A stretch of DNA of 64,000 bases from Clostridiales bacterium (GCA_902362775.1 CABIXV010000001.1:574654-638653), one strand, 5' to 3'. Counted from the stretch's first letter, positions 41,854-51,213 are shown. Numbers and translations: made by a program. Notes: generated from the letters alone by a model not told the origin.

Positions 41854-42258
41854 TCAGCGTTTGCTGAACTGAGGCGCACGACGGGCGGCTTTGAGGCCGT
41901 ATTTCTTGCGCTCCTTCATTCTGGGGTCGCGGGTCAGGAACCCGGCGGCCTTCAGAGCAGGGCGGTACTCCTCGTTGACCAGCAGCAGAGCGCGGGCAAT
42001 ACCGTGACGGATGGCGCCAGCCTGGCCGGTGACGCCGCCGCCGGTAACGGTGGCCACGATGTCCACCTTACCCACAGTCTCCGTGGTGACCAGGGGCTGA
42101 CGGACAATGAGCTTCAGGGTCTCCAGACCAAAGTAGTCGTCGATGTCACGGCCATTGATGGTGATGGCTCCGGTGCCGTTCTCGAACAGGTGCACGCGGG
42201 CCACGGAGGACTTCCGGCGGCCGGTGCCGTAGAAATAAGGCTTCTTGCTCTTATACAT
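41854..42258 (-). CDS. rpsI: Ribosomal protein S9
   Basis: 134 aa. [13 protein letters not shown] at the N-terminus, [19 protein letters not shown] in the middle and the basic tail ending FSKR, which reaches the P-site tRNA. It lies 16 bp after rplM. Confidence 0.97.
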   Translation of the reverse strand: MYKSKKPYFYGTGRRKSSVARVHLFENGTGAITINGRDIDDYFGLETLKLIVRQPLVTTETVGKVDIVATVTGGGVTGQAGAIRHGIARALLLVNEEYRPALKAAGFLTRDPRMKERKKYGLKAARRAPQFSKR

Positions 42259-42274
42259 GATCTAAATCCTCCTC

Positions 42275-42706
42275 TTACTCAGCGTCCCAGACCTGGGGCT
42301 TCTGGGCAGCGTGCTCATGCTCGCCGCCGCGGTAAATGTGCAGGCGAGTCAGGGAGTCCTTGGCGATGATGTTCTTGGGCAGCATCCCGCGGATGGCCAG
42401 CTTCATGGCCAGCTCGGGCTTAGTCTGCATCAGGGTGCGGTACTTCACTTCCTTCAGGCCGCCCACCCAGCCGGAGTGGGAGCGGTAATACTTCTGGTCC
42501 AGCTTCTTGCCGGTCAGAACAGCCTTCTCAGCATTGATGACGATAACGAAATCGCCGCAGTCGGCGTTGGGGGTAAACTCGGGCTTGCGCTTACCGCGCA
42601 GCAGATCAGCGGCCAGAGCGGCTGTCTTGCCCAGAGGCTTGCCAGCAGCGTCCAGGACGTACCAGCTGCGCACGATGTTCCCCTTGTTTGCCATAAAAGT
42701 GGACAT
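42275..42706 (-). CDS. rplM: Ribosomal protein L13
   Basis: 143 aa from the ATG at 42706 (GGAGG 8 nt upstream). NKGNIVRSWYVLDAAGKPLG, GDFVIVINAEKAVLTGKKLDQK, YRSHSGWVGGLKE and VRGMLPKN-like IRGMLPKNIIAKDSL identify L13. First gene of the conserved rplM-rpsI pair. Confidence 0.97.
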   Translation of the reverse strand: MSTFMANKGNIVRSWYVLDAAGKPLGKTAALAADLLRGKRKPEFTPNADCGDFVIVINAEKAVLTGKKLDQKYYRSHSGWVGGLKEVKYRTLMQTKPELAMKLAIRGMLPKNIIAKDSLTRLHIYRGGEHEHAAQKPQVWDAE

Positions 42707-42797
42707 AGGTGAAACCTCCATTTTCCTCTACTTATCTCAACCATTTGGTCAATGATAAAAACATTTTGCCCAACTCTGTACAAGCGGAGCGTTTTGT

Positions 42798-42826
42798 ATT
42801 ATAGTACGGGAGTAAGCGGGTGTCAA
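42798..42826 (-). promoter_or_regulatory. rplM-rpsI promoter
   Basis: Consensus TTGACA (42821-42826), 17 bp and TATAAT (42798-42803) on the minus strand; a leader of about 85 nt precedes rplM. Confidence 0.9.
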
Positions 42827-42981
42827 CTGATATTTCATGTTTTTTTAGCAAAAGATTAGATATCTTTTATTTTCTCTTATATTCTTCCGATATCTCTTGA
42901 TATCTCATTTTTAATTTTTGTTTTTATTCAGTCAAAACTTCAGTTTTTGTAACAGTTTTACTCAAATGGAGGAGATCCCCC

Positions 42982-43746
42982 ATGAACAAGATTCTATCCC
43001 TGACTCGCCGGTGTGTAGAGGACTATCATATGATACAGCCCGGCGACCGGGTAGCCGTCGGTGTATCCGGCGGAAAGGACTCCTTGGTCCTGTTGATGGC
43101 GCTGGCCAAGCTGCGTGAGTTTTACCCTATCCCCTTCACGGTAGAGGCTTTTACCCTGGATATGGGTCATTCCGATGGGAGGGACGGGATGGACTTCTCC
43201 CCCATCACCCGTCTGTGCGGAGAACTAGGTGTTCCCTACACCATACTGAGCAGTGAGATCCATCACATCATTTTCGATATCCGCCGGGAGAAGAACCCTT
43301 GCTCCATGTGCGCGAAAATGCGCCGTGGGGCTCTTCACCAGGCCATTCTGGACCGGGGCATCACCAAAATAGCCCTGGGCCACCACTATGATGACGCCAT
43401 TGAGACCTTTTTCATGTCTTTGATCTTTGAGGGGCGGCTGTCATGTTTTCAGCCTGTCACCTTCTTAGATCGGACCGGCATCACCCAGATTCGCCCTCTC
43501 CTCTATTGTGGCGAAAATCTGATTCAGCACACGGCTCAGAGGCTGGGATTGCCCGTAGTCAAAAATCCCTGTCCAGCCAATGGGAACACCAAACGGCAGG
43601 AGATCAAGGAGCTCATCTACGAACTTCAGGGACGCTACCCTGGGCTGAAAGCCCGCGCCTTCGGCGCCATGCAGCGCCTTCCCTTGCCGGAGTGGGGACC
43701 AGTGGAGCACCGGAGGCGGCCTTTGCCGGAGGAGCTTGGCGAATAA
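42982..43746 (+). CDS. TtcA-family tRNA thiolation-type PP-loop enzyme
   Basis: 254 aa. The PP-loop ATP-pyrophosphatase motif GVSGGKDSLVLL (about 29-40), an internal NPCSMCAKMRRG (CxxC) and LGHHYDDAIETFFM, with a final KNPCPANGNTKRQEIK, match TtcA-type enzymes that 2-thiolate cytidine in tRNA using an Fe-S cluster. Clostridia have several relatives, so the exact target base is not certain. It is preceded by an unusually AT-rich stretch (about 42835-42965). Confidence 0.85.
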   Translation: MNKILSLTRRCVEDYHMIQPGDRVAVGVSGGKDSLVLLMALAKLREFYPIPFTVEAFTLDMGHSDGRDGMDFSPITRLCGELGVPYTILSSEIHHIIFDIRREKNPCSMCAKMRRGALHQAILDRGITKIALGHHYDDAIETFFMSLIFEGRLSCFQPVTFLDRTGITQIRPLLYCGENLIQHTAQRLGLPVVKNPCPANGNTKRQEIKELIYELQGRYPGLKARAFGAMQRLPLPEWGPVEHRRRPLPEELGE

Positions 43747-43811
43747 CAGGACGGTGTGCTCCTACTAGATACAATATACTCAGTTATACCAGAGGTACCG
43801 TCGGGAGACAT

Positions 43812-43858
43812 AAAAACGGCCGCCTGTGCAGAAATGCACAGGCGGCTTTCTGATTTCT
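43812..43858. terminator. Bidirectional terminator between the TtcA-like and acetyltransferase genes
   Basis: GCCGCCTGTGCA pairs with TGCACAGGCGGC around GAAA. A run of A on the left serves the minus strand, TTTC on the right the plus strand. Confidence 0.85.
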
Positions 43859-43860
43859 CT

Positions 43861-44520
43861 CTATTCTTTCGCCAGCAAGTGTTCCAAGCTCTGGCGCACC
43901 TTTTCTAGGTCCGGGTCGCAGAGCAGCGGCAAGACAGATACCAGCGCCTCTCCCTCCAGTTCCCACCACCGGAACCGGAGGAGTAATTCAGTCAAACTCT
44001 CATCAAAGCGCCGCTTCAGAAAGCGGGCTGGGTTCCCCCCATAGACAGTATAAGGCGGTACATCCTTCGCCACCACAGAGCAGGCAGCGATAATAGCCCC
44101 GTCGCCAATGCTCACCCCCGGCAGGATGACGCTATTCCGCCCTATCCAAACGTCATTTCCCACTACCGTGTCCCCTTTGAAGGGCAGTTGCTCCAGGTGG
44201 GGCGGGGTATTTTCTGCCCAAGCTCCCCCAAAGACATGGAAGGGATAGGTGCTGACGCTACTGATCCGGTGATTGGCCGAGCCCATAATAAACTGCACGC
44301 CGCTGGCAATGGCGCAAAATCTACCGATGATCAGCCTGTCCCCAAACTCCGGCCAGTTGAACAGGACATTATTTTTCTCAAAGGACGTGGGGTCCACAGG
44401 GTCGTCGTAGTAAGTATAATCCCCCACAGAGATGTTAGGGGCAGTAATCACATTTTTCAAAAAGCAGGTAGTCCCATACGCATTGGGGAACAACACATTG
44501 GGATCCGGGATTCGGTCCAT
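43861..44520 (-). CDS. CatB/Vat-type hexapeptide-repeat O-acetyltransferase
   Basis: 219 aa. Left-handed beta-helix repeats (IGRFCAIASGVQFIMGSANH, VVGNDVWIGRNSVILPGVSIG, AIIAACSVVAKDVPPYTVYG) with the NH and GNDVWIG catalytic region of xenobiotic acetyltransferases. Family members include streptogramin A (Vat) and chloramphenicol (CatB) acetyltransferases, but many chromosomal relatives have other or unknown substrates, so resistance cannot be claimed. AAAGGAGG precedes the start. It is a single gene. Confidence 0.85.
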   Translation of the reverse strand: MDRIPDPNVLFPNAYGTTCFLKNVITAPNISVGDYTYYDDPVDPTSFEKNNVLFNWPEFGDRLIIGRFCAIASGVQFIMGSANHRISSVSTYPFHVFGGAWAENTPPHLEQLPFKGDTVVGNDVWIGRNSVILPGVSIGDGAIIAACSVVAKDVPPYTVYGGNPARFLKRRFDESLTELLLRFRWWELEGEALVSVLPLLCDPDLEKVRQSLEHLLAKE

Positions 44521-44674
44521 TTCAAATCATTCCTCCTTTAAAGTCGATCTTTCACATCCTTTCTCCCTGTATATACAGTAGCTACCGCCCGCCTTTTCCG
44601 CATCTCTTTCATATTATCCACCTTATTTTCATTTTCTTAATTTTAACAGAGCCGGTACGGCCATCCTCGGGCTC

Positions 44675-45247
44675 TCATAGGCCGGGTCCGGGACGGTGCT
44701 CCAGAAAGCAGCCCTCCTCATGGGACCAAATGACCCCTACGGCCTGGAGGTAGGCGTAGATGATGACTGTCCCCACAAAAGTCATTCCCCGTTTTTTCAG
44801 ATCCTTGGATACCCGGTCGGACAGCGGGGAGCTGGCCTTCCCCTGCTCACAGACCACCTGGCCCTCCGTCCAGTGCCACAGATAGCGGTCGAAGCTGCCC
44901 CATTCCCTCTGAATCTCTCGGAACACCCGGGCGTTCTGGACGGCGGCAGCGATCTTCCTCCCGTTGCGGATGATGCCTGGGTCACTTTTCAAGCGGGCCT
45001 GCTCCTCCGGTCCATAGGAGCACACTTTCTCCAGGTTGAAGCCGTCAAAGGCCCTGGAAAAAGCCTCCCACTTATTGAGGACACACTCCCAGGACAGTCC
45101 AGCCTGAAAATTCTCCAGGATCAGCATTTCAAAGAGCTTTTGGTCGTCGTGGACGGGGACCCCCCACTCCTTATCGTGGTATTGGAGGTACCGGGGGTTG
45201 TTGGGGTTAGCCCACGGGCACCTTGTCTTTCTATCTGGCCAGTCCAT
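44675..45247 (-). CDS. tag: DNA-3-methyladenine glycosylase I
   Basis: 190 aa from the ATG at 45247 (GGAGGGGG upstream). CPWANPNNPRYLQYHDKEWG, LILENFQAGLSWECVLNKWE, and KRGMTFVGTVIIYAYLQAVG are Tag motifs; the zinc-site Cys and His near the termini are present (C13, H186-type). It removes 3-methyladenine. It directly follows ogt, forming an alkylation-repair pair. Confidence 0.93.
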   Translation of the reverse strand: MDWPDRKTRCPWANPNNPRYLQYHDKEWGVPVHDDQKLFEMLILENFQAGLSWECVLNKWEAFSRAFDGFNLEKVCSYGPEEQARLKSDPGIIRNGRKIAAAVQNARVFREIQREWGSFDRYLWHWTEGQVVCEQGKASSPLSDRVSKDLKKRGMTFVGTVIIYAYLQAVGVIWSHEEGCFLEHRPGPGL

Positions 45248-45258
45248 GCTCCCCCTCC

Positions 45259-45798
45259 TCACAGCGCCGTTCCCCGTGTAGGGGTGCTGAGTGTTGTCAC
45301 ATCAATCCCCTCCAAAGAGAGGAGATACCTTTTCTTTTCCAATCCTCCGGCATAGCCGGTCAAGCTGCTGTCGCTCCCCACCACCCGGTGGCAGGGAATG
45401 ATGATGGAGATGGGATTATGCCCCACCGCGCCGCCCACTGCCTGGGCCGACATGGAGGCTCTGCCCAGGCGAGCCGCCATCTCTTTCGCCAGGTGACCAT
45501 AGGTCGTCAGCTCTCCATATGGAATCTGGCACAGCAGCTCCCACACCGCTTGGCGGAACTCTCCGCCCCGCGGCGCCAAGGGGAGCTCCGACGGGTCAGG
45601 CCTCTCCCTTGCAAAGTACCGCTCCAGCCATGTTCGGGTCATAGCAAAGACGGGCAGGTCATCCCTTTGGACCAGTTCCTCCCGGATGGCGCCGCCAAAA
45701 TATTTCTGGCCCTCCATCCACAGGCCTGTCAGACTGGTCCCATCGCTGGCCAGCATAAGAGGGCCGACGGGTGAATCATAGCTGGTCCGGTAGTACAT
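45259..45798 (-). CDS. ogt: Methylated-DNA-protein cysteine methyltransferase
   Basis: 179 aa. The N-terminal ribonuclease-like domain is followed by FRQAVWELLCQIPYGELTTYG and the active site IPCHRVVGS, with C accepting methyl groups from O6-methylguanine. It lies 11 bp upstream of tag. A TATAAT with an upstream TGG (45909-45914, minus strand) is a likely promoter; the rest of the 45799-46096 gap holds only this and the ychF promoter. Confidence 0.94.
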   Translation of the reverse strand: MYYRTSYDSPVGPLMLASDGTSLTGLWMEGQKYFGGAIREELVQRDDLPVFAMTRTWLERYFARERPDPSELPLAPRGGEFRQAVWELLCQIPYGELTTYGHLAKEMAARLGRASMSAQAVGGAVGHNPISIIIPCHRVVGSDSSLTGYAGGLEKKRYLLSLEGIDVTTLSTPTRGTAL

Positions 45799-46022
45799 CG
45801 TTTTTCCTCCTCTACTCTATGTTTCAAACCGCCCAGGTACGCTCCCGCCTGAAATTGGCTTCTGGCGGTGAGGGAAGGGACAAGGCGGTTAGATTCTTTC
45901 ATAGAACTATTATACCATATTTCTCTAAAAATCGCCCCGTTTTTTTATCCGCTGGACCGGCCTTTTGGGCCACTCCACAGGGAAAATCCAAGCCTCCCCG
46001 TCGGATTTCTGCCTGTCACCCC

Positions 46023-46051
46023 TTGCATCCCCGGCTTAAAACAGATATAAT
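46023..46051 (+). promoter_or_regulatory. ychF promoter
   Basis: TTGCAT (46023-46028), a 17-bp spacer and TATAAT (46046-46051), 45 nt before the TTG start of ychF. Confidence 0.65.
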
Positions 46052-46096
46052 ATTTGGGCTGATTCATAAAAATACCATTTAGAAAGAGGGATCGCC

Positions 46097-47185
46097 TTGA
46101 AATTGGGCATCGTGGGGCTTCCAAACGTTGGAAAGAGCACCCTGTTCAACGCCATCACCAACGCTGGCGCCGAGAGCGCCAACTACCCCTTCTGCACCAT
46201 CGACCCCAACGTGGGCATGGTGGCTGTCCCTGACTACCGGCTGGATAAGCTGTCCGAGATGTACCACCCCAAGAAGACCACACCAGCGGTCATCGAATTT
46301 GTGGACATCGCCGGTCTGGTGAAGGGAGCCAGCAAGGGAGAGGGCCTGGGCAACAAATTCCTGGGCAACATCCGCATGACCGACGCCATTGTCCATGTAG
46401 TCCGGTGCTTTGATGACGACAACGTCATCCATGTGGAGGGGTCCACTGATCCCGTCCGGGACATGGACACCATCGACCTGGAACTGGTAATGGCTGATTT
46501 GGAGATGGTAGAGCGGCGCATTGACAAGGCCAAAAAGATGGCCAAGGGGGACAAGAAGTTCCTTCAGGAGGCGGCCGACTTTGAGGGTCTGCGGGACTGG
46601 CTCAACGACGGCAAATCCGCCCGCTCCTATGAAGCGGTGGATATCGCCGCCGAATATCCCGACTGTGAGTTGCTGTCCTTAAAGCCCGTCATCTACGCCG
46701 CCAATTTGGACGAGGAGGGATTCTCAGATCCCCACTCCGTCCCCTACTACCAGCAGGTGGAGGAGCGCGCCGCCGCTCAGGGGGCCCAGGTCATCCCTGT
46801 GTGCGCCAAGCTGGAGGCGGAGATCGCCCAGCTGGACGGCGAGGAGAAGAAGATGTTTCTGGACGACCTGGGGGTAGCCGAGTCCGGCCTGGACCGGCTG
46901 GTGAAGGCCAGCTACACCCTGCTGGGCCTGATCTCCTACTTGACCTCCGGCGAGGACGAGTGCCGGGCCTGGACCATCGCGAAGGGGACCAAGGCCCCCC
47001 AGGCCGCTGGCAAGATACACTCCGATTTTGAACGGGGTTTCATCCGGGCTGAAGTGGTCTCTTACGAGGACCTGATGGCCTGCGGCACCATGGCCGCCGC
47101 CAGGGAGAAGGGCCTGATCCGCTCTGAGGGCAAGGAGTATGTCGTCCAGGACGGCGATATCATCCTCTTCCGATTTAATGTATAG
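46097..47185 (+). CDS. ychF: YchF/OLA1-type ATPase
   Basis: 362 aa with a TTG start after AAGAGGG. G1 [13 protein letters not shown], switch region [11 protein letters not shown]3 [16 protein letters not shown] and a NKxE-like variant (NLDEEG) typical of the ATP-preferring YchF group, plus a C-terminal TGS domain ([19 protein letters not shown]). It is a ribosome-associated stress regulator. Confidence 0.96.
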   Translation: MKLGIVGLPNVGKSTLFNAITNAGAESANYPFCTIDPNVGMVAVPDYRLDKLSEMYHPKKTTPAVIEFVDIAGLVKGASKGEGLGNKFLGNIRMTDAIVHVVRCFDDDNVIHVEGSTDPVRDMDTIDLELVMADLEMVERRIDKAKKMAKGDKKFLQEAADFEGLRDWLNDGKSARSYEAVDIAAEYPDCELLSLKPVIYAANLDEEGFSDPHSVPYYQQVEERAAAQGAQVIPVCAKLEAEIAQLDGEEKKMFLDDLGVAESGLDRLVKASYTLLGLISYLTSGEDECRAWTIAKGTKAPQAAGKIHSDFERGFIRAEVVSYEDLMACGTMAAAREKGLIRSEGKEYVVQDGDIILFRFNV

Positions 47186-47304
47186 GACCTGTCCGCCTAG
47201 CCAGGAGCACCCCGCGCCCCACCGACACGCGGCGTTGAAGGCGGGGGCCGCCGTTCTGTCTGGGCTCTATATCTGAATATTGATCGCTGAGAGGTAGCTG
47301 CTAC

Positions 47305-47862
47305 ATGAATATTATGGTCGATCTGTTCGTCACCTTCGCCAAGGTGGGGGTATGCACCTTTGGCGGCGGCTATGCCATGCTTCCCATCCTTCAGCGGGAG
47401 GTGGTGGAGAAAAAGGGCTGGGCCACCGAGGAGGAGCTCACCGACTACTTCGCCGTGGGACAGTGCACCCCCGGTATTATCGCGGTAAATACCGCCACTT
47501 TCATCGGATACAAGTACAGGGGAATCCCTGGCGGTGTGCTGGCCACCCTGGGCCTGGTCTTTCCCTCCCTTGTCATCATCACCTTGATCGCCGCCTTCCT
47601 GTCCAACTTTGCGGATATCCCTGTGGTCCAGCATGCGTTGGCGGGCATCAACGCCGCTGTGGTGGCCCTGATTGCCGCCAGTGTGGTCAAGCTGGGCAAG
47701 TCCAACTTGAAGGACGCCCTGTCTGTATGTATTTTCCTGGCCGTCCTGCTGCTGGCCTTCTTTGTGGACCTGTCCCCCGTCATTCTTATTGTGTGCTCCG
47801 GCGTGGTTGGCTATGTGGCCCGTATGATAGCCGGTATGAAGAAGGGAGGGGCTGACCAATGA
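47305..47862 (+). CDS. Half-size chromate transporter (first subunit)
   Basis: 185 aa, one CHR domain with about six helices. FAKVGVCTFGGGYAMLPIL, QCTPGIIAVNTATFIGYK and LVFPSLVIITLIAAFL match the CHR family. Its stop overlaps the start of the second CHR gene by four bases, the usual arrangement of paired short-chain ChrA proteins that pump chromate or an unknown anion. Confidence 0.88.
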   Translation: MNIMVDLFVTFAKVGVCTFGGGYAMLPILQREVVEKKGWATEEELTDYFAVGQCTPGIIAVNTATFIGYKYRGIPGGVLATLGLVFPSLVIITLIAAFLSNFADIPVVQHALAGINAAVVALIAASVVKLGKSNLKDALSVCIFLAVLLLAFFVDLSPVILIVCSGVVGYVARMIAGMKKGGADQ

Positions 47863-48422
47863 TCTTACTGCGCCTGTTTTTTGAATTTGCCAAGGTGGGC
47901 CTCTTTGCCGTGGGCGGTGGACTGGCCACCATCCCCTTCCTCCAGGACATGGGGACCCGCACTGGCTGGTTCACCGACGTGGAGCTGACCACCATGATCG
48001 CCGTGTCCGAGTCCACCCCCGGTCCCATGGGCGTCAACATGGCCACCTATGTGGGCTTTGAGATCCTCGGTCTACCCGGCGCTGTGGTTGCCACTCTGGG
48101 GCTCATCTTCCCCTCCATCGTAGTTATCATCATCATCGCCGGCTTCCTCCAGAAATTCCGCCAGTCCAAGGCGGTGGACGTCGTCTTTTACGGCCTGCGC
48201 CCCGCCTCTACCGGGCTGATTGCCTCCGCTGGGTTGAGCGTGGCTGTTTCGGTATTCCTGCTGGTGGGCGGCACCGCGGAGCACACCTTTGCCCTCCACT
48301 GGCCTTCTATCGCCCTGGCCGTAGCTATCTTCCTGTGTATGCAGACCAAGAAGCTGAAGAAGCTCCATCCCATTGTCTTTATCGCCGCTGCCGCCGTGAT
48401 CGGCGCTATATTCCAGTTTTAA
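47859..48422 (+). CDS. Half-size chromate transporter (second subunit)
   Basis: 187 aa, second CHR domain. FAKVGLFAVGGGLATIPFLQ, ESTPGPMGVNMATYVGFE and LIFPSIVVIIIIAGFLQKFR. It is presumed to pair with the preceding protein in antiparallel fashion. A terminator follows. Confidence 0.88.
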   Translation: MILLRLFFEFAKVGLFAVGGGLATIPFLQDMGTRTGWFTDVELTTMIAVSESTPGPMGVNMATYVGFEILGLPGAVVATLGLIFPSIVVIIIIAGFLQKFRQSKAVDVVFYGLRPASTGLIASAGLSVAVSVFLLVGGTAEHTFALHWPSIALAVAIFLCMQTKKLKKLHPIVFIAAAAVIGAIFQF

Positions 48423-48429
48423 AGCGGAC

Positions 48430-48466
48430 AGCGCCCGCCCCACGGAGGGGCAGGCGCTCTCTTTTC
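48430..48466 (+). terminator. Terminator of the chromate transporter pair
   Basis: AGCGCCCGCCCC pairs with GGGGCAGGCGCT (one mismatch) and is followed by CTCTTTT. Confidence 0.8.
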
Positions 48467-48501
48467 ACGTTCCACTACCATCTAAATTACGAGGGACCGA
48501 T

Positions 48502-49065
48502 ATGTACATAGATAAAAACCGCTATACCACCCGCCCCACTGACGACCGCATCCCCCAGGAATTTGCCATCTATGACCGGCTGGAGGAGCTGTCCATTCCC
48601 TTTGTCCGGGTTGACCATGACCACGCCGACACCATTGAGTTCTGCCAGGAGGTAGAGGCGGTCCTGGGCTCTAAGATCTGCAAAAATCTGTTTCTCTGCA
48701 ACCGCCAGCAGACGGAGTTCTATCTGTTGATGATGCCGGGCGACAAGCCCTTTAAAACCAAATTCCTGTCCGCCCAACTGGGGTGCGCCCGGTTGTCCTT
48801 CGCCGATGACGGCCATATGCGAGACTTCCTTCAGACCGTTCCCGGCTCCGTATCCGCTCTGGAGCTGCTCTTTGACGCCCAACATCAGGTCCAGTTGGTC
48901 ATTGACCGGGATCTGCTGGCCGACGAATTCATCAGTGGCCACCCTGGCCGCTCCACCTCTACCCTCCAGTTGAAGCGGGAGGATCTGCTGAGATTTGTGG
49001 AGTCCACCGGCCACAGCCCCATCTATGTGGATCTGCCCGACCCCCGTATGGAGGATCAGGCATGA
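48502..49065 (+). CDS. YbaK/ProX-type aminoacyl-tRNA editing protein
   Basis: 187 aa. It resembles the editing domain associated with prolyl-tRNA synthetase: CKNLFLCNRQQTEFYLLMM with the conserved Lys, FKTKFLSAQLGCARLSFA and VIDRDLLADEFISGHPG. Free-standing forms (ProXp-ala/PrdX) hydrolyse Ala-tRNA(Pro). It is monocistronic with a terminator directly after. Confidence 0.85.
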   Translation: MYIDKNRYTTRPTDDRIPQEFAIYDRLEELSIPFVRVDHDHADTIEFCQEVEAVLGSKICKNLFLCNRQQTEFYLLMMPGDKPFKTKFLSAQLGCARLSFADDGHMRDFLQTVPGSVSALELLFDAQHQVQLVIDRDLLADEFISGHPGRSTSTLQLKREDLLRFVESTGHSPIYVDLPDPRMEDQA

Positions 49066-49110
49066 AAAAGCCTCCGGCCCCTTGCTAACGGGCCGGAGGC
49101 TTTTGTTTTC
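49065..49110. terminator. Bidirectional terminator after the tRNA-editing gene
   Basis: AAAAAGCCTCCGGCCC pairs with GGGCCGGAGGCTTTT, followed by GTTTTC; it serves the convergent CofE-like gene as well. Confidence 0.9.
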
Positions 49111-49113
49111 CTG

Positions 49114-49818
49114 TTATGCCCGGCGGATGATGCCCATGGGCGTACATTCCTCTCCCTGGCCCAGGGGGTTATCCCCCAGGATCTTGGCGATCTGGTCCAT
49201 AGAGGGCTGTTTTTCCGAGAAACCTAAAATATTGGCCCCCAAGTCGTTGATGTCCACGATGGCCACCGGGTGTCCAAGGGCCTTCGCCAGACTCTTGGCC
49301 GTCCCCATGGGGTCGGCCGGAGTGAGGACCACATAGTGGTCATAGGGCGGAATGGTGCCCTCCGTAGGGCCGTCGATGCCTCTGGCTTTCGGTCCGGCCA
49401 CAATGTAGAACCACCCCTTCTTTCCCAGCAGCTTGCCGATGACCGAGCAGAAGGCGGCGAAGAGGATGCGCAAGGTACCGCACTCCTGAAGGGCCATCTC
49501 CATAGTCTCCGGAATCCCCAGGCCAATGCCCGCCGGGGTCTTAGTGACATAGCGGCTCAAGGTGACGGCCAGCTTACGGGGCTTAATATCCTCCATGGGG
49601 ATGGCACGGCACTGGGTACAGGCCACTGCCTTCTCCGAAATGAAGAGAATATCTCCCTCCCTCATCAGATCCTGGGGATATTTTTTCACCACGTCCGCCA
49701 TATCGTCATCCTTTGTGATCAAGTGTGTCTTGACCGGGATACGCATATAGTCCACCCCATCCACCGCGCGGATCAGGTTTTTCCCCGGATTGGGGGTAAA
49801 GTTCATCTCTTCGCTCAT
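49114..49818 (-). CDS. CofE-like (F420-0:gamma-glutamyl ligase domain) protein
   Basis: 234 aa. RIPVKTHLITKDDDM, GDILFISEKAVACTQCR, SRYVTKTPAGIGLGIPETM and DINDLGANILGF fit the F420 ligase fold. True CofE adds glutamate to coenzyme F420 in methanogens and actinobacteria; gut Clostridia do not normally make F420 and no cof genes are near, so this homologue probably has another ligase or binding role. AGGAG precedes the start. Confidence 0.78.
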   Translation of the reverse strand: MSEEMNFTPNPGKNLIRAVDGVDYMRIPVKTHLITKDDDMADVVKKYPQDLMREGDILFISEKAVACTQCRAIPMEDIKPRKLAVTLSRYVTKTPAGIGLGIPETMEMALQECGTLRILFAAFCSVIGKLLGKKGWFYIVAGPKARGIDGPTEGTIPPYDHYVVLTPADPMGTAKSLAKALGHPVAIVDINDLGANILGFSEKQPSMDQIAKILGDNPLGQGEECTPMGIIRRA

Positions 49819-49920
49819 TTGTGAAGCGCTCCTCTCAACGGGCAGCGTGATGCCCTAAACATTATCGCCCAGCAGCGGCTCCTATTATAACACCGGCGGC
49901 CTTCGAGAGCCACATTTTTT

Positions 49921-51213
49921 TCACTCCGCCTCCCGCCCCAGCAGGACGCTGCCCTCCACAGCGGTGAAAGTTACCTGTCTGATCTGATTGTGCAGGTTCT
50001 CCCCGCTTTGGAGGGCAACCTCTGTATACCGGGTGGTGTGGCCCCGCCACAGGCCGTCCCGCTCCTCCTCAAAGAGGACAGGCAGGGTCCGCCCCACAAA
50101 CCGCTCCAGGTATTCCCGCTCCATCTGGGCGGCCACGGCCGCTCCCCGCCGAGCCCGCTCCTCCTTGATGGCCTTAGGCACCTGGCCCGCCATCTGGGCC
50201 GCCGGAGTGCCCGGCCGCCTGGAGTAGGGGAAAATGTGCATGGCGGAAAATGCGCACCGCTGGATAAAGTCCATTGTCTGCCCAAATTCCGCCTCCGTCT
50301 CCCCCGGAAAGCCCACGATCATATCCGTAGTGATGGCCGGGTCCTCGAAGTGGTCCCGCAGCAGGGCCACGCTCTCATAAAACCGCTCTGTGTCATATTT
50401 CCGGTTCATCCGCTTCAGGGTGGCGTCACAGCCGCTCTGCATGGACAGGTGGAAGTGGGGACACAGGTTGTCCAGCCGGGCCGCCCTGGTACAGAACTCC
50501 CTGGTGACAGTCCGGGGCTCCAGAGAGCCCAGCCGGACCCGGCAGCCGGGGACCGCCTGACACACCCCTTCGACCAGGTCGATGAGAGCAGTGCCATCCT
50601 TTCGCTCCTGTCCCCATGAGGAAATTTCGATGCCGGTGAGGACCAGTTCCTGGTAGCCCTCCGCCGCCAGTTGGGCGGCCTGTTCCTTCGCTTTTTCCAA
50701 AGGCAGGGACCGGATGGGGCCTCTGGCGTATGGGATGATACAGTAAGTACAGAAGTTGACGCAGCCGTCCTCCACCTTCAGCATGGCCCTGGTGCGGCCC
50801 TCCAGCCCGCCGGCGGGCAGGACCTCAAAGGCCCGCCTTTTCAGCGCGTCGTCCAGGGCGGTGATGGGCTGGCGCTCCCGCCAGGTCCGCTCCAGCAGGT
50901 CTACAAAGCCGGCCCGGTCCCCGGTGCCGGACACCAGGTCAATGGACAGCCCCTCCAGCTCCGCCGGATGCGTCTGGGGATAGCAGCCGCACACGGCAAT
51001 GACGGCGTCCGGGGCGCGCTTTCTGGCCCGGCGGATCACCTGTCTGGACTTCTTGTCACTTACTGCGGTGACCGTGCAGGTGTTGATGATGTAGGCGTCT
51101 GCCTCTCCCTCAAAGGGCACCAGAAGATGGCCACGGGCAGTCACGATCTGCTCCAGGGCCTGTGTCTCGTACTGGTTGACCTTGCATCCAAGGGTGTAAA
51201 AGGCGATTCTCAT
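49921..51213 (-). CDS. mtaB: tRNA (t6A37) methylthiotransferase MtaB
   Basis: 430 aa. N-terminal UPF0004 domain (FYTLGCKVNQYETQAL; NTCTVTAVSDKKSRQ; VCGCYPQ), a radical SAM site CVNFCTYCIIPYARG (CxxxCxxC) and a C-terminal TRAM domain. It adds a methylthio group to t6A at position 37 of tRNAs. Its ATG overlaps the stop of the cupin gene by four bases. Confidence 0.94.
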   Translation of the reverse strand: MRIAFYTLGCKVNQYETQALEQIVTARGHLLVPFEGEADAYIINTCTVTAVSDKKSRQVIRRARKRAPDAVIAVCGCYPQTHPAELEGLSIDLVSGTGDRAGFVDLLERTWRERQPITALDDALKRRAFEVLPAGGLEGRTRAMLKVEDGCVNFCTYCIIPYARGPIRSLPLEKAKEQAAQLAAEGYQELVLTGIEISSWGQERKDGTALIDLVEGVCQAVPGCRVRLGSLEPRTVTREFCTRAARLDNLCPHFHLSMQSGCDATLKRMNRKYDTERFYESVALLRDHFEDPAITTDMIVGFPGETEAEFGQTMDFIQRCAFSAMHIFPYSRRPGTPAAQMAGQVPKAIKEERARRGAAVAAQMEREYLERFVGRTLPVLFEEERDGLWRGHTTRYTEVALQSGENLHNQIRQVTFTAVEGSVLLGREAE

